From positions 1 through 64,000 of the forward strand of contig NZ_JACIFO010000001.1 of assembly GCF_014197445.1 (NCBI RefSeq): a DNA stretch of 64,000 nucleotides, written 5' to 3'. The notes under the pieces were generated by a model. That model was not told the origin of the DNA. It was given only the letters and a program-made list of their open reading frames with translations, and made no database searches. This DNA comes from Mesonia hippocampi (GTDB lineage Bacteria > Bacteroidota > Bacteroidia > Flavobacteriales > Flavobacteriaceae). Within the stretch, counting starts at the first letter, position 1, and each line of letters begins with the position of its first letter. This document shows positions 27,266 to 34,344 of the stretch, in pieces. The position numbers and the translations under genes are program-made.

Positions 27266-27288
27266 CTGTGGAATTTAAAAATTTGTGT

Positions 27289-28509
27289 TTGAATTTACGA
27301 AACAAACTTAAAATATTAAACGATCCAATTTACGGATTTATTACAATTCCTAACGAACGGATTTTTGATATTATAGAACATAGATACTTTCAGCGTTTGC
27401 GGAGAATTTCGCAAATGGGGATGTCTTATTTAGTGTATCCAGGAGCGCACCACACACGTTTTCATCATGCTTTAGGTTGCATGCATTTAATGGGAAAAGC
27501 AATAGAAGTACTTCGTTTTAAAGGGGTTGAGATTTCTTTAGAAGAAGCAGAAGCATTGCAAATTGCAATTTTGCTGCATGATATTGGGCATGGTCCATTT
27601 TCTCATGCCATGGAACATAGCATTGTAAATGGTGTTAGCCATGAGTATTTATCGCTGTGTTTTATGGAGGAAATGAATGCTGAATTTAACCAAAGTTTAA
27701 CGCTTGCGATTAAAATTTTTAAAGGAGAATATCATCGCAAGTTTTTTAAGCAACTCATAGCAAGTCAGCTAGATATAGATAGGTTAGATTATTTAAAGCG
27801 CGATAGTTTTTACACAGGAGTAGCCGAAGGTAATATAAATAGCGAACGCATTATTACCATGCTTAATGTAAAAAACGATGCATTGGTAGTTGAAGAGAAA
27901 GGTATTTACTCGATCGAAAAATTTTTGGTAGCCCGTAGGCTTATGTATTGGCAAGTATATTTGCATAAAACAAGTCTTGGGGCAGAGCAATTGCTCATCA
28001 GGGTTTTAAAAAGAGCCAAAGAACTTAGTCAAAAAGGTGTAAAATTGCCAGCAACTACAGCTTTAAGCTTTTTTCTTACCACTCCAGTTAACATCGAGAA
28101 CTTTAATAATGTCCATTTAGAGAAATTTAGTAAATTAGATGACTATGACATTGTAGCCGCGATGAAAGAATGGGTTTCTTGTGATGATTTTGTATTGAGT
28201 AGTTTATGTAAAATGATTCTTAATAGGGATTTATTAAAAGTTAAACTCAAGAAAAAAAGTTTAGGAGACCATAAAGTGAAGCGTAAATTAACAGAAGTGA
28301 TGCAGCAATATAACCTAACAGAAGAAGAAGCTAAATACTTTGTTTTTAAAGGGAAGGTTAGTAATTTGGCTTATAACCCAACTTCAGAATCTATACAAAT
28401 TTTACATAAAAATCAAAAGATAACCGATGTGGTTAAAACATCAGATCAACTTAACCTTGAGGCACTATCTCAACCTGTGGTTAAATATTATATCTGTTAT
28501 CCTAAATAA
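27289..28509 (+). CDS. HD-domain phosphohydrolase (SAMHD1-like family)
   Basis: A soluble protein of about 406 residues related to dNTP triphosphohydrolases of the COG1078 type. Metal-binding histidines and aspartate are visible in HHTRFHHALG and LLHDIGHGPFSHAMEH, with a late aspartate in SQLDIDRLDYLKRD. The frame is open from GTG 27268, but the promoter -7 box at 27258-27265 makes TTG 27289 (giving MNLRNKLKILND) or TTG 27283 more likely. Substrate is not known. Divergent from porX with almost no spacer. Confidence 0.87.
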   Translation: MNLRNKLKILNDPIYGFITIPNERIFDIIEHRYFQRLRRISQMGMSYLVYPGAHHTRFHHALGCMHLMGKAIEVLRFKGVEISLEEAEALQIAILLHDIGHGPFSHAMEHSIVNGVSHEYLSLCFMEEMNAEFNQSLTLAIKIFKGEYHRKFFKQLIASQLDIDRLDYLKRDSFYTGVAEGNINSERIITMLNVKNDALVVEEKGIYSIEKFLVARRLMYWQVYLHKTSLGAEQLLIRVLKRAKELSQKGVKLPATTALSFFLTTPVNIENFNNVHLEKFSKLDDYDIVAAMKEWVSCDDFVLSSLCKMILNRDLLKVKLKKKSLGDHKVKRKLTEVMQQYNLTEEEAKYFVFKGKVSNLAYNPTSESIQILHKNQKITDVVKTSDQLNLEALSQPVVKYYICYPK

Positions 28510-28527
28510 AAGATAAACAATTTTTTC

Positions 28528-28535
28528 TATTTTTG
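28528..28535 (+). promoter_or_regulatory. -7 box before lpxD
   Basis: TATTTTTG lies only five bases before the lpxD ATG at 28541. If used, the transcript would be leaderless or nearly so. No -33 TTG is visible. Confidence 0.4.
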
Positions 28536-28540
28536 CAAGA

Positions 28541-29569
28541 ATGAAATTTACAGCCCAACAAATAGCAGAGATTTTAGACGGTAGTGTTGAAGGAAATCCC
28601 GAAGCAGAAGTATTTACACTGTCTAAAATAGAAGAAGGAAAAGAAGGTTCTTTAACCTTTTTGGCTAATCCCAAATATACCTCATATATATACGCTACTC
28701 AAGCAAGCATATGTATTGTTAATAATAATTTTACACCAGAACAAGCAATTTCTACTACACTTATTAAAGTAGCCGATGCTTATGCTGCGTTCTCTAAACT
28801 CTTAGATTACTATAATCAGATAAAACTTCATAAAGAAGGGATAGAGCAACCAAGCTTTATCGACGAAACAGCAACTTACGGAGAAAATATATACTTAGGT
28901 GCTTTTGCATACATTGGTAAAAATGCAAAAATAGGCGATAATGTAAAAATTTACCCTAACGCTTATATAGGCGATAACGTTGTTATAGGCGATAATACTG
29001 TAATTTTTGCAGGTGTAAAAATATATTCTGAAACCCAAATAGGAAACCATTGTATCATTCATGCAGGAGCCGTTTTAGGAGCCGATGGCTTTGGCTTTAG
29101 TCCAGATGAAGAGGGAAGATACTCCAAAGTACCACAAATAGGTAATGTAGTTTTACACGATTATGTAGAAGTAGGAGCCAATGCCGCAATAGATAGAGCA
29201 ACTTTAGGTTCTACCGTTATTAACGAAGGCGCTAAACTAGACAACCTTATACAAATTGCCCATAATGTAGAGGTTGGAGCACATACTGTTTTGGCAGCAC
29301 AAGCAGGTGTAGCAGGATCTACAAAAATAGGGAAACATTGTATGATTGGAGGGCAAGCAGGTATAGCAGGGCATTTAAAAATAGGTGATAAAGTACGAGC
29401 GCAAGCACAAACAGGAATAGGAAGAAATATAGAAGATGATGTTGCCATACAAGGAAGTCCTGCAATAGGATATAACGAATTTAATAGAGCTTACGTTTAT
29501 TTTAAAAAGTTTCCAGAACTAGTAGAAAGACTTGAACGTTTAGAAAAAAAGTTAGATAATCATGGCTGA
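28541..29569 (+). CDS. lpxD: UDP-3-O-acylglucosamine N-acyltransferase
   Basis: Third step of lipid A synthesis: adds the N-linked 3-hydroxyacyl chain. An N-terminal uridine-binding domain (1-100) is followed by hexapeptide repeats of the left-handed beta-helix (about 108-310). The catalytic histidine is His241 in [10 protein letters not shown], and the acyl-pocket motif [10 protein letters not shown] at 180-189 is intact. A short C-terminal helix ([14 protein letters not shown]) ends the protein. The 342 residues match the family. The gene overlaps lpxC-fabZ by eight bases, the start of a tight operon. Confidence 0.96.
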   Translation: MKFTAQQIAEILDGSVEGNPEAEVFTLSKIEEGKEGSLTFLANPKYTSYIYATQASICIVNNNFTPEQAISTTLIKVADAYAAFSKLLDYYNQIKLHKEGIEQPSFIDETATYGENIYLGAFAYIGKNAKIGDNVKIYPNAYIGDNVVIGDNTVIFAGVKIYSETQIGNHCIIHAGAVLGADGFGFSPDEEGRYSKVPQIGNVVLHDYVEVGANAAIDRATLGSTVINEGAKLDNLIQIAHNVEVGAHTVLAAQAGVAGSTKIGKHCMIGGQAGIAGHLKIGDKVRAQAQTGIGRNIEDDVAIQGSPAIGYNEFNRAYVYFKKFPELVERLERLEKKLDNHG

Positions 29570-30962
29570 AAAAAAAGCAAAACAGCGAACCATTCAAAAT
29601 GAAGTTTCATTAACAGGAGTAGGACTTCATACCGGTAAAAATGTTACCATCACGTTTAAACCAGCTCCAGAAAATCAGGGTTATGTTTTTAAGCGAGTAG
29701 ACTTAGAAGGGCAGCCTTCTATCCCTGCAGAAGCAGGTTATGTAACCGATACTCAACGAGGAACTACACTAGAAAAAAATGGGGTTGCAGTACACACTAC
29801 CGAACATGTTTTGGCAGCCTGTGTAGGACTTGAAATTGATAACCTTTTGATGGAGCTTACCGAAAGTGAACCTCCTATTATGGATGGGTCGTCAAAGTTT
29901 TTTATCGAAGCATTAGAAAAAGCAGGAATACAAGAACAAGAAGCCGAACGGGAAGAGTATGTTGTAAAAGAAGTAATCTCTTATCAAGACCCAACATCGG
30001 GAAGCGAGATTATCCTTATGCCAGCCGATAACTACCAAGTAACCACAATGGTAGATTTTGAAACAAAAATTTTAGGAACACAAAATGCCTCTATAAAACA
30101 TTTATCAGAGTTTAAAAAAGAAATCTCTAACGCAAGAACTTTTAGTTTCTTACACGAGTTAGAAATGCTTTTAGAACATGGTTTAATACGCGGAGGCGAT
30201 CTAAATAATGCCATTGTTTATGTAGATAAAGAACTCTCGCAAGAAACCATGCAAAAACTTAAAGTGGCTTTTGATAAAGAGAGTATTTCGGTAAAACCAA
30301 ATGGTATCCTAGATAACCTAACCCTGCATCACCCTAATGAAGCCGCCCGCCATAAACTATTAGATGTTATAGGAGATTTAGCACTTATAGGAACAAGAAT
30401 AAAAGGAAAAGTAATAGCCAATAAGCCAGGACACAAGGTAAATACAGAGTTTGCCAAAAAAGTGGCCAAAATTATAAAGAACGAAAAACGTAACCAAGTA
30501 CCAGAGGTAGATTTAACCGTTACACCTTTAATGGATATCAATCAAATAATGAAAATGTTGCCACATAGACCACCATTTTTATTGATCGATAAAATATTTG
30601 AGATTACAGATAAATATGTTGTGGGAAGTAAAAACGTAACCATGAATGAAGACTTCTTTAGAGGTCACTTTCCTGGAGCTCCCGTTATGCCAGGCGTTTT
30701 AATTGTAGAAGCCATGGCACAAACAGGAGGTATTTTTATACTCAATACTGTCCCCGACCCAGAAAATTACCTCACTTATTTTATGAAAATAGATAAAGTG
30801 AAGTTTAAACAAAAAGTAACTCCTGGAGACACCCTAATTTTTAAGTGTGATTTAATAACACCAATACGTCGCGGGATTTGCCACATGCAAGGTAGAGCGT
30901 TTGCCAACGGAAAACTTTGCGCAGAAGCAGAATTAATGGCACAAATTGTAAAATCTAAATAA
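29562..30962 (+). CDS. lpxC/fabZ: LpxC-FabZ fusion: UDP-3-O-acyl-GlcNAc deacetylase and 3-hydroxyacyl-ACP dehydratase
   Basis: Two enzymes in one chain of 466 residues, an arrangement typical of Bacteroidota. The LpxC part (1-305) has zinc ligands His82 (HTTEHVLAA), His264 and Asp268 (RHKLLD), and a catalytic-type histidine in KPGHKVN. The FabZ part (about 325-466) has the active-site pair His335 (LPHRPPF) and Glu383 (VEAMAQ), and [11 protein letters not shown]. The fusion couples the committed step of lipid A synthesis to fatty-acid elongation, which compete for hydroxyacyl-ACP. It lies between lpxD and lpxA. Confidence 0.97.
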   Translation: MAEKKAKQRTIQNEVSLTGVGLHTGKNVTITFKPAPENQGYVFKRVDLEGQPSIPAEAGYVTDTQRGTTLEKNGVAVHTTEHVLAACVGLEIDNLLMELTESEPPIMDGSSKFFIEALEKAGIQEQEAEREEYVVKEVISYQDPTSGSEIILMPADNYQVTTMVDFETKILGTQNASIKHLSEFKKEISNARTFSFLHELEMLLEHGLIRGGDLNNAIVYVDKELSQETMQKLKVAFDKESISVKPNGILDNLTLHHPNEAARHKLLDVIGDLALIGTRIKGKVIANKPGHKVNTEFAKKVAKIIKNEKRNQVPEVDLTVTPLMDINQIMKMLPHRPPFLLIDKIFEITDKYVVGSKNVTMNEDFFRGHFPGAPVMPGVLIVEAMAQTGGIFILNTVPDPENYLTYFMKIDKVKFKQKVTPGDTLIFKCDLITPIRRGICHMQGRAFANGKLCAEAELMAQIVKSK

Positions 30963-30972
30963 CCATAACATT

Positions 30973-31755
30973 ATGAACCAGCCCTTAGCTTATGTTCATC
31001 CAGGAGCAAAAATTGCAAAAAATGTAGTAATAGAACCCTTTACAACAATACATAACAATGTTGTAATAGGAGAGGGAACATGGATAGGTTCTAATGTAAC
31101 CATCATGGAAGGAGCACGAATAGGAAAAAATGTAAGTATTTTTCCAGGTGCTGTAATCTCGGCCGTTCCACAAGATAAGAAATTTGATGAAGAAGATACC
31201 CTCACCATCATTGGCGATAACACAACCATTAGAGAATGTGTAACCATTAATAGAGGGACTTCTGATAGAATGAAAACCGTAGTTGGTGAAAATTGCTGGA
31301 TAATGGCCTACTGCCACATTGCCCATGATTGTGTAGTTGGTGATAATTGTATATTTTCCAATAACAGTACTTTAGCAGGGCACATCACGGTAGGAGATTA
31401 TGTAGTGCTCGCAGGAATGGCCGCAGTACAACAATTTTGTAAAATAGGAAGCCATGCCTTCATTACAGGAGGTTCTCTGGTACGTAAAGATGTTCCTCCA
31501 TTTGTAAAAGCAGCACGAGAGCCACTTTCTTATGTAGGAATTAACTCTATAGGTTTGAGAAGAAGAGGCTTCAGTACAGAGAAAATTAGAGAAATTCAGG
31601 ATATATACAGAATTTTATATCAAAAAAATTATAATAACTCTCAAGCAGCAGCAATCATAGAAGCTGAAATGGAAGCAACTCCAGAACGAGATGATATACT
31701 TGAGTTTATTAAAAACTCACAACGAGGAATTATGAAAGGCTATTTTTCAAACTAA
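30973..31755 (+). CDS. lpxA: UDP-N-acetylglucosamine O-acyltransferase
   Basis: First step of lipid A synthesis: moves a 3-hydroxyacyl group from ACP to UDP-GlcNAc. The left-handed beta-helix covers about residues 8-185, and a helical C-terminal tail follows (GLRRRGFS onwards). The catalytic histidine is His118 in AYCHIAHDCVVG. TINRGT and GSLVRKDVPPFVKAAR are family marks. Length 260 is standard. It lies 10 bases after lpxC-fabZ and 9 before efp. Confidence 0.97.
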   Translation: MNQPLAYVHPGAKIAKNVVIEPFTTIHNNVVIGEGTWIGSNVTIMEGARIGKNVSIFPGAVISAVPQDKKFDEEDTLTIIGDNTTIRECVTINRGTSDRMKTVVGENCWIMAYCHIAHDCVVGDNCIFSNNSTLAGHITVGDYVVLAGMAAVQQFCKIGSHAFITGGSLVRKDVPPFVKAAREPLSYVGINSIGLRRRGFSTEKIREIQDIYRILYQKNYNNSQAAAIIEAEMEATPERDDILEFIKNSQRGIMKGYFSN

Positions 31756-31764
31756 AAACAAATT

Positions 31765-32331
31765 ATGGCAACAACTAGTGATATCAAAAAAGGATTATGT
31801 ATTCGTTACAGTAACGATATTTATAAAGTAACAGAATTTCTACACGTGAAACCAGGAAAAGGACCTGCTTTTGTTCGTACAAAATTAAAAAGTGTAACCT
31901 CAGGAAAAGTAATCGAAAACACATTTTCTGCCGGACATAAAATAGAAGATGTACGCGTAGAAACCCAAAAATTTCAGTTTCTATACAATGATGGCGAATT
32001 CTATCATTTTATGAATACAGAAGATTATACCCAAATACGATTAACAGAAAGCAACCTAGATAGTCCAGGATTATTAAAAGAAGGCGAAGTAGTAACCGTA
32101 CTTATAAACACAGAAGATAGCATGCCGCTTTCTGTAGAAATGCCTGCAAGTGTAGTGTTAGAAATAACACATACAGAACCTGGCGTAAAAGGAAACACTG
32201 CTACAAATGCAACAAAACCCGCAACAGTAGAAACCGGAGCAGAAATTATGGTGCCGTTATTTATTAATGAAGGCGATAAAATAAAAATAGATACAGAAAC
32301 AGCATCCTATAAAGAACGTATAAAAGAATAA
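31765..32331 (+). CDS. efp: Translation elongation factor P
   Basis: Rescues ribosomes stalled at polyproline. The three-barrel protein has 188 residues. The exposed loop PGKGPAF carries Lys32, the position that is modified in some bacteria. No modification gene (epmA, epmB or the rhamnosyl type) is nearby. It sits inside the lipid A operon, between lpxA and the second LpxD-like gene. Confidence 0.97.
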   Translation: MATTSDIKKGLCIRYSNDIYKVTEFLHVKPGKGPAFVRTKLKSVTSGKVIENTFSAGHKIEDVRVETQKFQFLYNDGEFYHFMNTEDYTQIRLTESNLDSPGLLKEGEVVTVLINTEDSMPLSVEMPASVVLEITHTEPGVKGNTATNATKPATVETGAEIMVPLFINEGDKIKIDTETASYKERIKE

Positions 32332-32339
32332 TTGTTTAG

Positions 32340-33278
32340 ATGAAGTTTCCACAACCCTATTCTCTACAACATATTGCAGAAATATTAGAGGTAACCTATG
32401 TAGGCGATAAGAATTTCCAAGTTTTAGGGATGAATGAAATTCATGTGGTTACCCTTGGCGATATTGTATTTGTCGACCATCCTAAGTATTATGATAAGGC
32501 CTTAAACTCCGCAGCAAGTGTAATTTTAATTAACAAAAAAGTAGACTGCCCCAAAGGGAAAGCCTTATTAATTTCAGACGATCCTTTTCGAGATTTTAAT
32601 AAACTTACAGATTACTTTAAACCTTTTCGGCCTGTAGAACAACATAATATCATAATACCCAATACAGCAAGTATAGGCGAAGGAACTATTCTTCAGCCTA
32701 ATGTTTTTATAGGCAATCATGTAAAAATAGGAAAGAATTGCATAATACATCCCAACGTAACAATTTACGATTATACATGTATAGGCGATAATGTAACCAT
32801 TCACGCAGGAACTATTCTTGGGGCCGAAGCTTTCTATTATAAAAATAGAGGAGAAAAAGGTTTTGATAAACTTAAATCTGGCGGCAGAGTTGTTATCGAA
32901 AACAATGTAGATATAGGCGCGGCTTGCACCATAGATAGAGGTGTAAGCGGAGATACAACCATCAAAGAAGGAAGCAAAATAGATAATCAAGTCCATATAG
33001 GACACGATACAGTAGTAGGTAAAAAATGTTTAATAGCCTCACAATGCGGTATAGCAGGCTGCGTAGTTATAGAAGATGAAGTAACCCTATGGGGACAAGT
33101 AGGAATTAAAAGCGATGTAGTAATAGGAGAAAAAGCTGTTATTTTTGCACAATCTGGAGTAAGTAAATCTCTAGAAGGAGGGAAAAATTATTTTGGATCA
33201 CCTGCAAACGAAGCCAAAAAAATGTTTCGAGAAGCAGCCATGATAAGACAAATTCCTGCACTTTTAAAAAAGCAGTAA
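32340..33278 (+). CDS. Second LpxD-like left-handed beta-helix acyltransferase
   Basis: A 312-residue relative of LpxD in the same operon. It has an LpxD-type N-terminal domain (about 1-100) and a hexapeptide beta-helix (about 107-290), and keeps the catalytic-type histidine His222 in VHIGHDTVVG. The acyl-pocket motif GADGFGF of true LpxD is changed to GAEAFYYKNRGEKG, with a short insertion, and the C-terminal ACP-binding helix is reduced. It therefore probably uses another acceptor or acyl chain. Known databases tend to name such paralogues LpxD too; the true substrate is unknown. Confidence 0.87.
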   Translation: MKFPQPYSLQHIAEILEVTYVGDKNFQVLGMNEIHVVTLGDIVFVDHPKYYDKALNSAASVILINKKVDCPKGKALLISDDPFRDFNKLTDYFKPFRPVEQHNIIIPNTASIGEGTILQPNVFIGNHVKIGKNCIIHPNVTIYDYTCIGDNVTIHAGTILGAEAFYYKNRGEKGFDKLKSGGRVVIENNVDIGAACTIDRGVSGDTTIKEGSKIDNQVHIGHDTVVGKKCLIASQCGIAGCVVIEDEVTLWGQVGIKSDVVIGEKAVIFAQSGVSKSLEGGKNYFGSPANEAKKMFREAAMIRQIPALLKKQ

Positions 33279-33306
33279 AAATCTTTATATTTCATAGATA
33301 AAAAGT

Positions 33307-33314
33307 TAAATTTG
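33307..33314 (+). promoter_or_regulatory. -7 box before sucD
   Basis: TAAATTTG matches TAnnTTTG, 23 bases before the sucD ATG. It suggests that sucD can be transcribed separately from the lipid A operon. No clear -33 TTG. Confidence 0.5.
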
Positions 33315-33337
33315 CAAGTACAAATCAAGAAAAAATT

Positions 33338-34210
33338 ATGAGCGTTTTAGTTAATAAGAATTCGAAAATTATAGTGCAAGGTTTTACCGGAAGCGAAGGA
33401 ACCTTCCATGCAGAACAAATGATAGAATACGGTACTAACGTAGTTGGTGGGGTAACTCCAGGAAAAGGAGGGCAGAAACACCTAGACAAACCCGTATTTA
33501 ATACGGTAGCCGATGCGGTAAAAGAAACCGCCGCAGATACCAGTATTATTTTTGTTCCGCCAGCTTTTGCTGCCGATGCTATTATGGAAGCTGCCGATGC
33601 AGGAATAAAAGTAATTATTACCATTACAGAAGGAATTCCAGTAGCTGATATGATTAAAGCTGCAGACTATATTCAAGATAAAGATTGCCGATTAATAGGG
33701 CCTAACTGTCCAGGAGTAATTACCCCAGAAGAAGCTAAAGTAGGTATCATGCCTGGTTTTGTTTTCAAAAAAGGAAAAGTAGGAATTGTATCTAAATCAG
33801 GTACCTTAACTTATGAGGCAGCAGACCAAGTTGTAAAACAAGGTTTAGGAATTACTACAGCCATTGGTATTGGAGGAGACCCAATAATAGGAACAACTAC
33901 CAAAGAAGCTATCGAACTACTTATTAACGACGAAGAAACAGAATGTGTAGTAATGATAGGTGAAATAGGTGGTCAACTAGAAGCAGACGCCGCAAAATGG
34001 TACAAAGAAAGTGGCTCTAAAAAACCTATCGTTGGTTTTATTGCTGGAGAAACAGCTCCTGCAGGAAGAACAATGGGGCACGCAGGTGCTATTGTAGGTG
34101 GTAGTGAAGATACTGCACAAGCAAAAAAACAAATTATGAGAGACTCAGGAATTCATGTAGTAGATTCTCCTGCAGAAATAGGTAAAAAAGTAGCAGAAGT
34201 ACTTTCGTAA
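33338..34210 (+). CDS. sucD: Succinyl-CoA synthetase alpha subunit
   Basis: TCA-cycle step that makes ATP or GTP from succinyl-CoA. The N-terminal CoA-binding Rossmann fold has QGFTGSEGTFHAEQ, then GPNCPGVITP, and the phosphorylated histidine is His248 in GHAGAIVGG. The 290 residues are normal. The beta subunit gene sucC is not adjacent. A strong terminator follows. Confidence 0.97.
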   Translation: MSVLVNKNSKIIVQGFTGSEGTFHAEQMIEYGTNVVGGVTPGKGGQKHLDKPVFNTVADAVKETAADTSIIFVPPAFAADAIMEAADAGIKVIITITEGIPVADMIKAADYIQDKDCRLIGPNCPGVITPEEAKVGIMPGFVFKKGKVGIVSKSGTLTYEAADQVVKQGLGITTAIGIGGDPIIGTTTKEAIELLINDEETECVVMIGEIGGQLEADAAKWYKESGSKKPIVGFIAGETAPAGRTMGHAGAIVGGSEDTAQAKKQIMRDSGIHVVDSPAEIGKKVAEVLS

Positions 34211-34233
34211 ACCTTTTATAATAAAAACAGGAG

Positions 34234-34263
34234 GCCATTAACAAATAGTTAATGGCTTTTTTT
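34234..34263 (+). terminator. Intrinsic terminator after sucD
   Basis: A perfect 9-bp stem (34234-34242 with 34248-34256, loop AAATA) runs into seven T. It ends the lpxD-to-sucD unit. Confidence 0.92.
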
Positions 34264-34344
34264 ATGAAAAAAAATATAAACTTCTGAATAAAAGAAATTT
34301 ATACTAAATTAGTGCCTTTATAAATAAATTTAAGTAAATATTAT

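Noticed and set aside
27289-28509. HD-domain protein as Cas3 or another defence nuclease
   Set aside because: There is no helicase domain, Cas gene or CRISPR array. The pattern fits the SAMHD1-like phosphohydrolase family.
32574-33005. 143-codon open frame on the minus strand inside the second LpxD-like gene
   Set aside because: It is the mirror of a repeat-rich coding sequence, rich in Tyr, Cys and Ile, with no promoter or family match. The plus-strand protein is clear.
28541-33278. Short repeated DNA units as a possible repeat array
   Set aside because: The repeats (such as ATAGGCGATAA) encode the hexapeptides of the beta-helix in LpxD, LpxA and the second LpxD.
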